Below, piece after piece: positions 36,480-47,974 of a stretch of DNA of 64,000 nucleotides. The DNA is from Calycina herbarum (lineage: Eukaryota; Ascomycota; Leotiomycetes; Helotiales; Pezizellaceae). The DNA lies in contig LLEY01000110.1 of NCBI GenBank assembly GCA_001414485.1, forward strand, positions 124,001-188,000. Direction: 5' to 3'. Within the stretch, counting starts at the first letter, position 1, and every line of letters begins with the position of its first letter. The notes beneath the pieces are model-generated. The model searched no databases, had not been told where the DNA came from, and saw nothing but the letters and a program-made list of their open reading frames with translations. Position numbers and translations under genes: made by a program.

Positions 36480-37790
36480 GCTAGAATAGGAAATAATAGC
36501 GTGTATATAGATCTTTAACAAAAGTTGATTATAAAAGAGCTTCGGTAGAGTTATAAGATATCTAGGAAGCTTATAGAGTAGCGTCGGTAGAGGAGGGTCT
36601 AGTAGATGTAGAAGTCTATAACTTAATATTAAGCTTTAAGATTATAGTCTAGAGATCTAGTAGTACTAGGCTAGCTCTATAGAACCTAGCTTTAGCGTTT
36701 TAGGTTGTGATTAACTTGTTATAAGCTACGTAGAAAGCTAAAAAGAACTCGACCTTAGTAATATAGTTAATATAAGCCTTAATAAAGGTCTTAATTTCAC
36801 GCTTATATATACGTTTAAGAATACTAAAACACCTAATATTAAGTAGCTAGGTAAGATAGAACGAATAAGAGAGTAGATAGAGAGTAATAATATTATTAGC
36901 TTTATAATACTCTTAGAATATTACTAATTTATAGCTTTTATACCTATCTAGAACTAATATCTAATATAGCTCTTTTACTTAACTCTAAGTATATTTATCA
37001 AAGTATTTAAGCTATTCTAGACCTGTCTTATTATTAGTCTATCTATTACTTATCGGTTTAATTACCTAGTTATTAGAAAGACTACTCTTAGTATACTAAC
37101 TAGTAAGGTGATTTTTCTCTTAAACTACTAAGAATAAAGAGATACTTAAACCCTCTCTATTAATATAGACAATTACTATAGCTTATTCCCGATTACCTAG
37201 CTAGATAGCCTTACCTCTGCTATGTTAATTAGTATATATAATAACTATTCCTACGTAGATAACACCTATTATAAAACTAGTCTTATCGAAGTTATAGAAA
37301 TCGCTGTCCTAGATTCTATATTTCGCCTATATATTCTCTATAAGCTGAAACCATACTCTAATAAGTTTAGGATCCTTGTAAAGGGCTCTTTGGAAGTTAT
37401 AGACGCGATTAAAACGCGTCTTTAACTCTAGACGTCGTTATATAAATCGATGCGCTTAGAGCTTACTAACGCGCCCTCCTCTACGTAACTCGAGGATATA
37501 ATTTGCTATATCTTCTATACTAGGTAGCTAGGGCGTAAATCCTCTTATATCTAGATTAAGTATATATTGAATAATCACCTCCTCCTCTAATTCAGTTAAC
37601 TTATAGCAATTAGCCTTAGTTTCGTATTAAGGAGTTCAACCAGCTATTCTATCGCGTAGTATAGCTTCGAGGATATTATAGAGCTTTATAGCTTTGCGAC
37701 GACTAATATTCTTAGATGTTCGAATAGCCTCGATAGCTAAGATGGTTCGTCCTTCTTTAGATTGGAATTCTATTGTTGGTTGTTAAGAAA
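36480..37790 (-). pseudogene. Fot1/pogo-type transposase, RIP-decayed
   Basis: On the minus strand a broken frame reads KEGRTILAIEAIRTSKNISR, then RRKAIKLYNILEA (Psq-type helix-turn-helix). LTELEEEVIIQYILNLDIRG follows, then LELRRGGRVSKL (CENP-B type DNA-binding). Further on are FYNFDKTSFIIGVI, LGNRE.AIVIVYINREGLSI and PLLRLILTIL-like remnants of the DDE domain. This order is that of Fot1/Pot2-type (pogo) transposases of filamentous fungi. Stops (TAG/TAA) replace Gln, Arg and Trp codons throughout, consistent with RIP. No intact product is possible. Confidence 0.85.
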
Positions 37791-37825
37791 ATACGCGTTA
37801 AAGGTAGTAGGTAGTAAAATATGAA

Positions 37826-37862
37826 AAAGTGCGCGACTGGGTGATATGCGCGACTCGGTGAT
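37826..37862. repeat. Likely terminal repeat of the Fot1-like element
   Basis: Two direct near-copies, GTGCGCGACTGGGTGAT and ATGCGCGACTCGGTGAT, lie just upstream of the transposase start. Short GC-rich ends with this look are common in fungal pogo elements. I cannot find the opposite end between 36,140 and 36,480, possibly because RIP has erased it. Confidence 0.45.
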
Positions 37863-39004
37863 AAACCACGTTAATCAAATTATATATATTATTTTTCGAT
37901 CCGATCTTTTCACGAGTAGTATATTATATCTCTTACAAAGTTTGTCTTTTTTGCCTCGCGTAGGCCAAAATCTGCTTATAAGAGAAGACCAGGGCGTCCA
38001 CTACCATTTTCAAGAGGATTGCCTGGTAAATGTTGTATAGTCATAACATTTCCCTTGTGTGGAAGCTGGGAAGCTGGATTTTGCAAATTTCGGAAGAAGT
38101 ATTGGGCGGCGCCCCTGACTGCTTCCTCATCCAAAACGATTTAGAAATTGATTTCATCTACACAATATCGGTCCCTTAGCTACACCATTGATGTCGTCTT
38201 CATCGGCAAATCTCAGCATATCCAACCTGGACTTAAATTCTCATCTTCTTGTTTGTAAGGGTTCTTCATAAAACAGAAACTGGTTAGGGTTTTGACTAAC
38301 AGCAAAATTAAAGATGATTTTATTTGATGAACAAGCCCCAGGCAACGATTTGCGAACTGGAAATGCCTCCCAATTCAGTTACGCACATTCGCTCATCCAT
38401 AAAACATTCCTGAAATGATGGATCGGGACTTTCTACCTAACCCTAGCGCCTTTGATGCTTTGGGCATAAACAATACTGATAATATTATATCCTGAGAGTT
38501 CCCTGTCCTGTCAACAATAAGGTTCTTTTCATTTGAGGTATGTCATGTGGCCCGTAGAGACCGGGTGGCCCAAACCCTTGCTTGCGAAGGACAAGCGGCA
38601 ATATTCCACCTCAATATTCTCCAAGTTGCTCTCAAGTTGTTCCAAAATCAAATTTCTCTAGAGAGTATGGGTAACGAGAGCCATGCTGCTTTTACTGTCC
38701 CTTCTGACCCCTCCCCCTCCTACTGCAGAGTAACGGCACCTGCGTCACCGTACCTGATAACATGATACACATTTCGCATTCTACCTACTCGTTACCCAAT
38801 GGTTATAGATAGGGGCAGATGTCCCTTTATCAGCAGATCTACCTTGGGTAGCTCTTACCTTATCATGGAAAACATCACAATCACAGCCAAAGCTTGACCA
38901 ACCAGAGCTCGGGTTTATAGCTAGCGACCCCGTCGTGCTTTCCTTCCTTCCTTCCAATTTCCTACAATGTTCACAAATTCCCATCATCCTCACGGCTAGA
39001 CAGC
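37863..39004. other. Intergenic region, promoter side of the CLC channel gene
   Basis: No supported gene. Base composition returns to normal after about 38,050, marking the end of the AT-rich transposon-derived block. TTCC repeats at 38,938-38,955 lie in the presumed promoter. Confidence 0.5.
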
Positions 39005-41492
39005 ATGCCTCCAGATGAGGAAGCCAACGAGCATTCGCCTCTCCTCGACTCCCACAGTGCGGGGAAGTCGGGCAGAAGTCGAATCGATGAGCTTCGAACA
39101 GAAGATGCAAATTCCATTATTTCCTCACATCTATCGAAGGACGAGCAAGCTCTTGGGGATTCTCCTATTGGAGAAAGACTTCCGTATAATGATTATACCA
39201 CCATTGATTGGCTTCATGATCTTGTTAGGATACTTATCGCCCGCAATTCCCTGATGCAGTACTGATCCATTCCACAGATCAAGGATTCGTACCGTTTCCG
39301 AGCATTGAGGTCGAAGAGGAGCTTGAAGTATCGACTTCTTGCTGCTTGGGACTCGTGTCAGGGATGGGTGGCTGCTGCACTCATTGGGTTATGCACGGCC
39401 ATTGTTGCATTTCTCGTAGGTGAGTTATACACTTCGAGGACTTCTCTAGGCTTCAAAGCTAACGCTGCCACAAAGATACCACCGAAGCCACACTCAGCGA
39501 TTACAAACTCGGATACTGCTCCTCGAATATATTCAGTACAAGGGAAGCATGTTGCGCGAGTGGCATTGAGGAAGATTGTGAAAGCTGGGTATGGTGGTCG
39601 AAATCCTACTGGACCAAGTTCGCCATATACGTTGCTTTCGCTGTCCTGTATGGGATCATCGCGGGCTCAGTAACGATGACCACCAAAGCAAATCTTCCCG
39701 CCGTCACGCACGAAAGTCCGGATGATCGATTTGCTGGAAAGAAGGCTTCAGTGAAAGGGAAGTCCATGTACATGGCTGCTGGGAGTGGAATACCAGAAAT
39801 CAAGACCATCCTTTCGGGATTTGTTATCCCGCATTTCCTTGACTTCAAAGTCCTTTTCGTCAAAGCAGTCGGGTCGGTATTCGCTGTTGCGACTGGCATG
39901 TGCTTAGGAAAAGAAGGTCCATTCGTACACATTTCCACTTGTGTAGGATATCTGGTTTCCAAATTATTTCCCAAATATCGAGAAAATGGACGGAAAATGC
40001 GGGAGATGTTGAGTGTAGCTTGTAGTTCGGGGTTGAGTGTTGCATTTGGAGCTCCAATTGGGGGTGTCCTATTTTCCTATGAGGTTGGTTCTAGTAAAGA
40101 CTGCAGTTCTTGAAGATCACGCTGATAAAGTAGTAGGAAATCAGCACATATTTCCCACGCAAAATTCTTTGGCGAGCTTTCCTCTGCTCCTTGATCGCTG
40201 CAGTTGTTTTGAAGGCATTAAATCCGACCGGAACGGGAAAGCTAGTACTTTTCGAGACCAACTACGATGTCAACTACGAACCAATCCACTATCTTGTCTT
40301 CATCTTCCTCGGGGTTGCTGGTGGAATATTCGGTGGGACTTTTTGTCGTGCAAATTACCTCTGGTCCAAATCATTCCGAAAATATTCAATCATTAGCAAC
40401 CATCCCGTGTTTGAACTCGGCTTGGTTGTTCTTGTCACTGCCATACTTCAATATCCCAACCCGTTGACGAGAGAGCCTGGAGACATCATTATGAAGAATT
40501 TATTAGTGGATTGTCGACAACCCGAGGGGTCCTGGATTTGTGCTCAAGAAGCAAAAGAGGAGAAGAGTCGGTATTATGGCTGGCTTATTTACGGGACGGT
40601 CATTAAATTGATGCTCACAATTATCACGTTTGGTTGCAAGGTTCCTTCTGGTATTATCATTCCGGCTCTGGATGCCGGTGCATTATTTGGGCGTCTCATC
40701 GGTCAGGTATGTTGATAAAATTTCATAAAACTCTTCTCAAATCATTTGACTAACTTCAATCAGGCCATCCCAGACATATCGCCCGGGATTTTTGCCATGG
40801 TAGGAGCAGCCGGATTCCTAGCCGGCATTTCTCGAATGACCGTCTCCCTAGCAGTCATCATGTTTGAACTCACCGGAGAAGTCGATTACATCCCGCCATT
40901 CATGATCGCAATCCTCGTAGCAAAATGGGTAGCCGATACCTTAAGCAGCGAAGGCGTCTACGACCTTGCGCAAACTGTTCTAGGCCATCCATTCCTTGAC
41001 CCCGACCATGCCCTCAGCATCGTGCGAAAAGAAGGAAGTCTTGTAGAAGTCCTCATACCACCTCCACAAACCATGCGAGAAATCACCCTCGATATTGGAC
41101 GTAATGGTAAAGTCTCGAAATCCCTCCTCCAACTCAAACTCTCCCAATTGAAAGCGAGGGGCCTTATGGATGCGGGATTGGTACTTGTTGATGAGAAGGG
41201 AATGTTACATGGTTATCTTGCAGAAGGAGAATTGGAATTCGCACTTGGGGAGAAGGGGGTATTAAAAGATGACGAAGAGGTAGATTTATTACATGGACCT
41301 ATTTCGGGTTTTGTGGATAGGACACCGGTGATGGTCTCTGAAAAGGCGCCGATGGAGTACGCAGTTGAGATGTTTGTTGGGTTGGGACTGAGACATTTGA
41401 TTGTGGTTGAGGAGGGGAGTTGTCGGGTTTTGGGGGTGGTTATTAAGAAGAGACTTGTGCTTTATTTGGAGGGATTGAAGGAGGGGGTGTGA
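39005..41492 (+). CDS. CLC-family chloride channel / H+-Cl- exchanger (GEF1-like)
   Basis: Five exons, 39005-39223, 39278-39419, 39476-40083, 40137-40706 and 40764-41492; 755 residues, like yeast Gef1. CLC hallmarks: GSGIPEIKTIL at residues about 223-233, GKEGPFVHI at 265-273 with the gating Glu267, and VPSGIIIPALDAGALFGR (GxFxP-type anion site). Two CBS domains lie in the C-terminal exon (VEVLIPPPQ.. and GFVDRTPVMVSEKAP..GLRHLIVV). The N-terminus PLLDS with acidic residues is a typical cytosolic sorting region. Yeast Gef1 acts in the Golgi/endosome in copper loading of Fet3 and in ion balance; the location here is inferred. The exon 3/4 junction (FSYE-EISTYF) is confirmed by family continuity. 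It transports chloride across endomembranes or the vacuole. Confidence 0.92.
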
Positions 41493-41829
41493 TGGGAAGG
41501 AGTTATTTGATTGTGAATATGATGGGTTTTATATCTTTGTTGGTACTAATTTTCAAAGAGGATATTCAAGATTAGCGGATGGATTTAGCGAGTTTTAGAT
41601 CCAGGGAAGCCGCTCAAGTGAATGGGGCTCGGTAGCCTGCAAAAAGCGTCGATGCTCTGAAGTTATAGGGTTCGGCGAACCTGTAAAGCACGAAATGTCT
41701 CTATAATATAGGGAGGGTTTACTGAGAATCCAGCGCACAGGCTATCAGGGCATTACAGGGCAGGAGACAGGCTACAAGCCTGAATCACCTGTACGAGTAC
41801 TTTGACCGCGTCCTCTGTACTGTTGGGAA

Positions 41830-42345
41830 ATATCCATACTCTCGGAATACTCTCGGAAACACTTTCGGAAATAAATCTACTACTCTCGGAGATATACTCT
41901 TGGATATCTTTGCTTCGGAAATAAATGCTCGGAAATACATAAACACTCTCGGAATTATACTATCTACTGTCGGAGATATATCTACTACGTTCAGAAATAA
42001 ATATCTCGGATTTATTAGTCTCGTTTATATATTCTCGGATATCAGTCGGAAAGAGATATACTCTTATAAACACTCTTGGATATATTTACCTCGGATATAT
42101 TTACCTTAGATATAGTTATCTAGAAACTAAATCTTAGAAATAATATTCGGAAGTATACACTTCGAAGATAATTGGAAATAGTACTACTCTCGAAAATCAA
42201 TATGAGAATATCTATGCTCGGAGATATATTCTCGGAGATATATATACTTTCGGATTAAGTCAACGGAAATATCTCTCGGAGATATCTCGAAAATAACTCT
42301 ACTACGCATGGAAATAAATACTCTCGGAAATATTTATTCGGAAAC
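41830..42345. repeat. Degenerate tandem repeat built on CTCGGA(A/G)ATA
   Basis: More than twenty imperfect copies of CTCGGAAATA / CTCGGAGATATA occur at irregular 12-25 base steps, in an otherwise AT-rich tract downstream of the CLC gene. TTCGGAAATAA variants are interspersed. Length and spacing vary, so it is a decayed minisatellite rather than a CRISPR-like or regularly phased array. Confidence 0.85.
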
Positions 42346-42637
42346 CTTAAGTCCTATCTTTTCTTGGGGGGAAATTCTCTTTCTCCGAGAGATTTAAAGA
42401 CAAAGAAGTAAACAGCATAGAATTCAGATATTTTTTCGAAACTCGTCTAATTGTTTTCTTTCTCAGAGGAAGGTTAAGATAATGAAATATAAATTCTGAT
42501 TTTTCATAGGAGCGTTTTCCACTGCATAGTTGGAGCATTCATTATTATTCTTAAGCCGTGCTTTTCATTTCAATTTTCTTAGGCCTCCACTCATCCAAGT
42601 TACAGTTCCTGCCCTCTCATTCTATCCAATAACCGCA

Positions 42638-43307
42638 TCATCGCCTCGGATTTATCTCCGTGGTGTCGATTTCCTCGTCCTCAATCTCGGTAGGATCAAT
42701 TTCCTCTCCCGCTTTCTCATTTTCCTCCTTCATGCCCCCCTTCTTCACCTTCTCATCCCCACCATCCCTTTCCACCATCTTTCCCGCATCATTGTCTTCA
42801 TCCTTCCTTTTCTTCAAATGGATCGCTTTGAGGTTCGGACCAAAAGGTTCATTAGTCAATAACGGGACTTCCTCTTCTGGGGGCGGAGGCTATCTCTCGT
42901 CAGTCCCCAGTCGTCAGTTCGAATTGGCTTGTGGGGGAATGACATACGGTAAAGAGAACTGCCAATATAGCAAGAACTGGTCCAAAGTTGATGAGGAAGA
43001 TTAGAAAAGGTTTGGTTTCTGTGCATTCCTTCTTCTTTGGTCTCTCTTCGTTGGTCTTGGTCACTGTGGACTTGTCTTCTTTTGGTTTGTCTTTGGTGGG
43101 ATCTGGGTCTATGGACTTGGATCTTGGGGATCTTGGGGATCTTGGGTTTGTGGCTGTGATTTGTGGACGCTTGAGATTTGGGAAGTTGGATTTCGGACTC
43201 GTTGAGTTCAGACGGAGTTGTTGTGTGATGGGGAATTTTGGGAGTGGACGAGGTCTCAAGCTTCTTGCCACAAAGGCTGCTCTGGTTGCAGTTCTCGTGG
43301 GGAACAT
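42638..43307 (-). CDS. Predicted mitochondrial inner-membrane protein, unknown function
   Basis: Two exons, 43307-42948 and 42889-42638, joined in phase 0 across GTATGT..GATAG, give 203 residues. The N-terminus MFPTRTATRAAFVARSLRPR is a strong mitochondrial presequence, followed by RLNSTSPKS as a likely processing site. A Lys/Pro/Thr-rich linker precedes one hydrophobic helix, PFLIFLINFGPVLAILAVLF. Immediately after the splice come PPPPEEEVPLLTNEPFGPNL and a highly charged Lys/Glu/Asp tail. This topology (presequence, one helix near the middle, charged tail) resembles small assembly or scaffold proteins of the inner membrane, but no family is recognised. The splice is favoured because the upstream frame otherwise ends just past the helix. 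Confidence 0.68.
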
Positions 43308-43917
43308 CTTGACAGACGGTGGAGAGTTGATGAGAAGAGAAGTTCAATACCCGGCCCTGGGGTTTTATAGTGCCTTGATGAAAGAGAAGAAGCAATGACC
43401 AGAACACAAGAAGGGGATTAAAGAGAGAAATACCTAGTTGTTGTCAATCGGCGTTTCTTTGGGAGTGGGTACAGATTTGGATGTACCTGGACTCTGTGAG
43501 AAGCAGAGAAATCTTTCTCAAGTTTTCTCAAGGCTTTTCGAAAGCTCATGTTCGAGTCACTCAACATTTCTTTTTGTATGGTAAAGAATCTATTTTGCTA
43601 TCCTCCATTCTACAACAGTAAGAGAGACTTGGACTTTTTTTCGGCGACCACTTTTCCTTGAACCACTGAAAGTTCTGGGCCAGGCTAGGGTTCGAATCGA
43701 AAGTTGGGTTGTTGATTCTCCTACATGAAAGATTTGCCACTCTGGGAAGTCTGAAGAAGAGACGTGAGTGCAGTGGCACAATTTGGAGCCGCGCCGATGA
43801 GAGTGAGTTGTCGGGCAAGAAGTCACAAGAGGAAATGCTTTTTAGGATACAAGTCTAAGTCTAATCACCAACCAATGCACAAGGCCTCTGCCCAAATTCA
43901 CACACCCCCCCCCCCTC

Positions 43918-46161
43918 CTAAGTCTTAAGTTTTAACAGCCCCTTCAAGAAATCAAAACTGTTGCTGTCTGACTGTAACTCCCAAACCTTCCCCGTAGCCC
44001 TATCCTCCCACCCCAGCTCCTCGGCCAGCAAGAGACCCCAATTCCTCGTAATCCCCTTAATCCTTGCCCTGGCCCCTCCTTGCGTCTCAATCGTCACAAT
44101 CTGATCCATATGCAACCAATGTCTGTAATAAAGTTCTTCAAGATCTTTATCAAAGCCCGTTCGACAAAAAGATTTGTAAATAACCTCGAACTTGGTGAGG
44201 ATTCTCGCTAAAAGTTTTTCCAAAGTGAAGGGGGCGAGATGGGAGGGGAGAAGAGCGTTTAAGGAGGTTGTTGGAGCGGCGTTGGTGGTGTTGAGTCCGA
44301 TTCCGACGACGAGGTCGTAGGAACCGGAGGAGTAGGACGAGTTTACTAGGATGCCGCCGATTTTGATGTACTCTTTTTTTCTGGGTTTGGTGGGGTCTTG
44401 GGCGTCTGTGTATCCAATTAGTGGGATTCTTGGGGGGAAAGTGGGACTTACAGATGTCGTTTGGCCACTTGAGTTTTACTGGTACATCTTCATAGCCTAC
44501 ATCGTAGGATTGGATACCCTCTACAATTGCAATTGCGGCTAGGTATTGGATGAAAACAACAGGAGCGGTGTTGCTGTGTGACATGGGGTGTTTCATGGTG
44601 ACGGAGAAGATCAAAGATCCTGCTGGAGAAACCCATACGTTGGAGCCACGACCTCGACCTGCGACTTGAGTGGTTGCGGTGACTGTAAAGCCTTCGGGGA
44701 CATTGGAGAGTAGTTTTGGGTTCCTTTGATCTATCGTCAGCATGAGTTGCAAAAGAATAAGACTTGATAGTGCATACTTCTCAAGCAAAGTATTGGTGCT
44801 GGTAACCACTTCGCCATATAACAAATTCTTGCCAAAATCCTCTGTTTGTCCTCCACTCTCCAACTGGTATTTCCGCAAATTTGCATAAAACGAATGATGG
44901 TTAAAAGAAGGCGTCTCCTTGGTACCAGGCCAATCTGATTCATGCGGGATGATACGTTTCGTAATCGCATCATAATCGACCATTCTATCATCAACCACAA
45001 CATCATCCTTTTTGTTAGCCACAAGAACTTTTGCTGGAGATGTAGCAGATAGAGGAAGCGATTCAGAAAGAGAGTTCAAAGACCATCGAGATTCTTGCTT
45101 CTCGAAATGGAAGATATCATTCTCTCCTTTGATATACTCTTCTCCGCCTTCAACTGTGATGATGTCCTCCCAAGAAGCGAGCAATTCCGGTACTAGAAAA
45201 TGATGCAGAGATGTGAGATGTAGGCGAGAAAGGGATGGTACCAGTGGTTTCTCCTCACTTATTACCAGTCCAAGTTTCAACAAACAGGCTTTGAGAAACG
45301 TGACTCTGAGGTCGTCATCCTCAGCCAAGTCCTTTACGAGTTTTGGATAGTCAGGACCGTCAGAGTTTGGGTCGAGATTGGCAGCCGCAAATCTTTGAGA
45401 AGTTAGAGATTGCCCAATTCCGGGATCGAGTGACTTACTCTGGATGCGGTCCTGTCAAGATAGCTCCGCCTTGCCCGACTTTACAGTACACAACGGCTGC
45501 AGGTCCCTCTCCCCCTTCTACATCTGTGGGTTCTGCGTATGTCGCCAGGGCTTCGACTCCTTTGTCCGAGAACTTTCCAGCATCAACGAAGAGACCGCCT
45601 CCATTGTAATATGAGCGAAAGAGTTGGGGAATGATTCCACTTTTGAATGCCTCCTTATTGGGTTGCACTTTCGCGGCCCTTGCGCCTGCTTCACTCTGGT
45701 AAACAAAGCCTTTGAAGGTACAACCTCTACATGTACCTGGAAAGAAGGCTAGTTCTCGAGAACCGACGACTTCCATCTTCTTGTCACCGACCTCAAATTC
45801 ACATCTCGAAGAGCCGTAATATGCTCCAGCGCAGAATCCAAGGTAGGCTCCGCCTCGACGGACATACTGCTCGATACGACGGTTGCCTTCTCCATTTAGA
45901 GAACGACAGTAGCCCAAATCTGCCCCTCCAGGGAAGACCAGGAGAGCGCAAGATGCTGTCCAAGGCTCCTTCAAGATGACGGTATCAGTCACGGGAATTA
46001 CAGCGTAATTTGGTGATAGAAGACGACGGAGAGTGTACAAGCAATGTCGGACGGACTCAATCGTACTTCCGTTTCCTGTGAGGATGTTTTAGAGCAATTT
46101 CGTAAAAAAAGATGAAAATCGTACCTGAATAGACCAGTACGTTCATCCGTCGTGGTGTCAT
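43918..46161 (-). CDS. BPL1: Biotin-protein ligase (holocarboxylase synthetase)
   Basis: Attaches biotin to acetyl-CoA carboxylase, pyruvate carboxylase and related enzymes via biotinyl-AMP. Exons 46161-46125, 46075-45439, 45392-44778, 44723-44452 and 44405-43918; about 682 residues, like yeast Bpl1. The N-terminal glutamine-amidotransferase-like domain reads MNVLVYSGNGSTIESVRHCL .. LVFPGGADLGYCRSLNG .. GGAYLGFCAGAYYG. The catalytic domain has VTSTNTLLEK, TTQVAGRGRGSNVWVSPAG (biotinyl-AMP loop), PVKLKWPNDIY, IKIGGILVNSS and LVVGIGLN. The intron at 44,724-44,777 is 54 bases with no stop. It is removed here because family continuity requires LLEK-NPKLLS. Start codon choice (MTPRR or the later MNVL at 46,146) is uncertain. 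Divergent from the COA4-like gene. Confidence 0.93.
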
Positions 46162-46243
46162 GATGGCACGAGCCTTTCAAGCGAGGTTCCAGACTCTGAA
46201 CTCAATCGACAGCAGTCTCGTACACTCCAACTCCACCCTCACA

Positions 46244-46777
46244 ATGTCCAAATCCTCGAGTGATACCAAGAAGGCCGTCCCAGTTGCAGTCGCAGTCGCA
46301 GTCGCAGTCGCAGTCGCAGTCGCAGTCGCAGATGACGACGAACCGGATGACTGGTGAGTGATGAAGAGAGTGGTGTTGAATTCAATTTGCTCAACGGTTT
46401 AACTTGTTTAGGGATAAGCGGATTTTCAGCACCGGTTGCGCAGGTGAGTCTTTATATCACCGAGTTCAAAACGTTCGGTCACCGGCACATACTGATAGGT
46501 TATGTTTTTTGGTGGTGTAGCGGAGAATACGAAAATGAATGATTGTTTCTATGAGAAGAAGGACTGGAGGGTTTGCAAGAATGAGGTAAGTGTCAACGTC
46601 TTGGGGAGTTTGAGTTTTAGGCCGATCGGATTCAACAATTTTTCGGAATCACGTGGGCCTAGGTACTCAGTACTTCGAGAAGGAACTAACTGCTCTGTTG
46701 TCTTGTAGTTGGAGAACTTCCGGAAATGCTGGAAGAAGCAGGAAAACGATAAGAGGACCGAAATGAAAGATGCTTGA
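46244..46777 (+). CDS. COA4: COA4-like CHCH protein, cytochrome c oxidase assembly factor
   Basis: Four exons, 46244-46353, 46412-46443, 46521-46585 and 46709-46777; 91 residues. The spliced C-terminal half reads WDKRIFSTGCAAENTKMNDC, then FYEKKDWRVCKNELENFRKC: twin Cx9C-type cysteine pairs of the CHCH fold, imported into the intermembrane space by Mia40. The order TGC..DC..DWR.CK..FR.CW matches Coa4/Cmc3 proteins, needed for cytochrome oxidase assembly. The N-terminus carries an Ala-Val tract from a hexanucleotide repeat, then an acidic DDDEPDDW. In-frame ATGs at 46,160 and 46,163 would add a basic N-terminal extension; the MSK start is preferred because CHCH proteins normally lack presequences. 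Confidence 0.82.
46286..46330 (+). repeat. In-frame hexanucleotide repeat (GCAGTC)n encoding Ala-Val
   Basis: About 7.5 perfect copies of the 6-base unit GCAGTC lie inside exon 1 of the COA4-like gene and encode alternating Ala-Val. Since the unit is two codons long, copy-number change keeps the frame. The tract precedes the conserved CHCH core by about 12 residues. Confidence 0.95.
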
Positions 46778-47078
46778 TGGTGGCGGCGATACAGAGACAA
46801 GTGGCTGCGAAGAGTGTAAGGCTATTGTACAAACCGGAAACAATAGAAGCTCCTCTCAATATACAAATCCTTATTAGAATACCAGCCAATTCCAAACAAT
46901 AACGAAATATTTTTCTTGGTGTTGTGACATGGGGGTACTGTGGTAGATTCTCGGTCTCGGTGAAGTGTAGGTACCAGGCACAGCGAGCGTGAAAGTTACA
47001 GGGCGCGTCCACCAAAGAATAATCAATAATCAATAATCATAATCGCGTTTCTCTCACCATCCTCAACAACATCCAACC

Positions 47079-47974
47079 ATGGCCACCATAATCCCTAGAG
47101 CTACACGCTCTGCTCAAGCCTCCAAATGTCTGCGATCCTCAATCTCCTCCTCCTTCGCCCCGAGGCAATTCTCATCCACCCCCCGATTCGCAGCCACCCC
47201 CGTCTCACCACCAGCCTACATTCGCAAAACAAGCAACACCGCAACTCGACCAGCTCCCGTATCAAAACCCGCAGCCGCGGCAGCGGCAAAGCTCCCAATA
47301 GCTGATCAATCACCAATAAAGGATATGAGCAATGGTCTGGCAGACGAGCCTTTGATTTTAGATGAGGGGGCGAGACAGGTGGATTGGACTCGTTCATTCC
47401 ATGGCTTATCGGCCCAGCCATTTTCCAAAGAGGCGGCCGAGGTATTACTTGCTCCGTTAACGCTGGATGATGTGGAGGTTAAGCCAGATGGGATTATCTA
47501 CCTGCCAGAGATTAAATATAGGAGGATATTGAATAAGGCTTTTGGACCGGGTGGGTGGGGGTTGGCGCCGAGGGGGGAGACGATTGTTACGCCTAAGAGT
47601 ATTACTAGGGAATATGCGCTTGTTGCGCATGGCAGGTAAGCTTTCTCTGTCTATCCCATGGTCATGCAGCGTGCATAGCTAACTTCTTGTGCTCCAGACT
47701 GGTCTCCGTTGCTCGCGGCGAACAGGATTATTTCTCCCCCGAAGGAATCCCCACTGCCACCGAAGGCTGTAAATCGAATGCCATGATGCGGTGCTGCAAA
47801 GATCTAGGTGTTGCAAGCGAACTCTGGGATCCAAGATATATCAGGAAATTCATGAAGGAGAAGGCGAAACAAGTTTGGGCCGAGCATGTGGTCACCAAGA
47901 AGAAGAAACAAATTTGGCTCAGGAAAGACGACGAGGTTAAATACCCGTTCAAGGAGTCCAAATTCGGTGCATAA
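47079..47974 (+). CDS. MGM101: Mitochondrial genome maintenance protein MGM101
   Basis: Two exons, 47079-47635 and 47698-47974, give 277 residues; the codon AGA is split by the intron. The N-terminus is a mitochondrial presequence ([20 protein letters not shown] .. [13 protein letters not shown]). The conserved core starts near [14 protein letters not shown] [20 protein letters not shown]. It continues through [29 protein letters not shown] and [20 protein letters not shown], then [34 protein letters not shown], and ends in a basic KKKKQIW region. Mgm101 is a Rad52-related single-strand annealing protein that maintains and repairs mitochondrial DNA. Length, presequence and core order all match the family. 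It lies in tandem downstream of the COA4-like gene. Confidence 0.95.

Noticed and set aside
37222..37425. Plus-strand 67-codon frame
   Set aside because: It is the antisense shadow of the decayed Fot1-like transposase.
41830..42345. CTCGGA repeat considered as a CRISPR-like or origin-type array
   Set aside because: Spacing and unit length are irregular and there is no leader or associated genes; it is a degenerate minisatellite.
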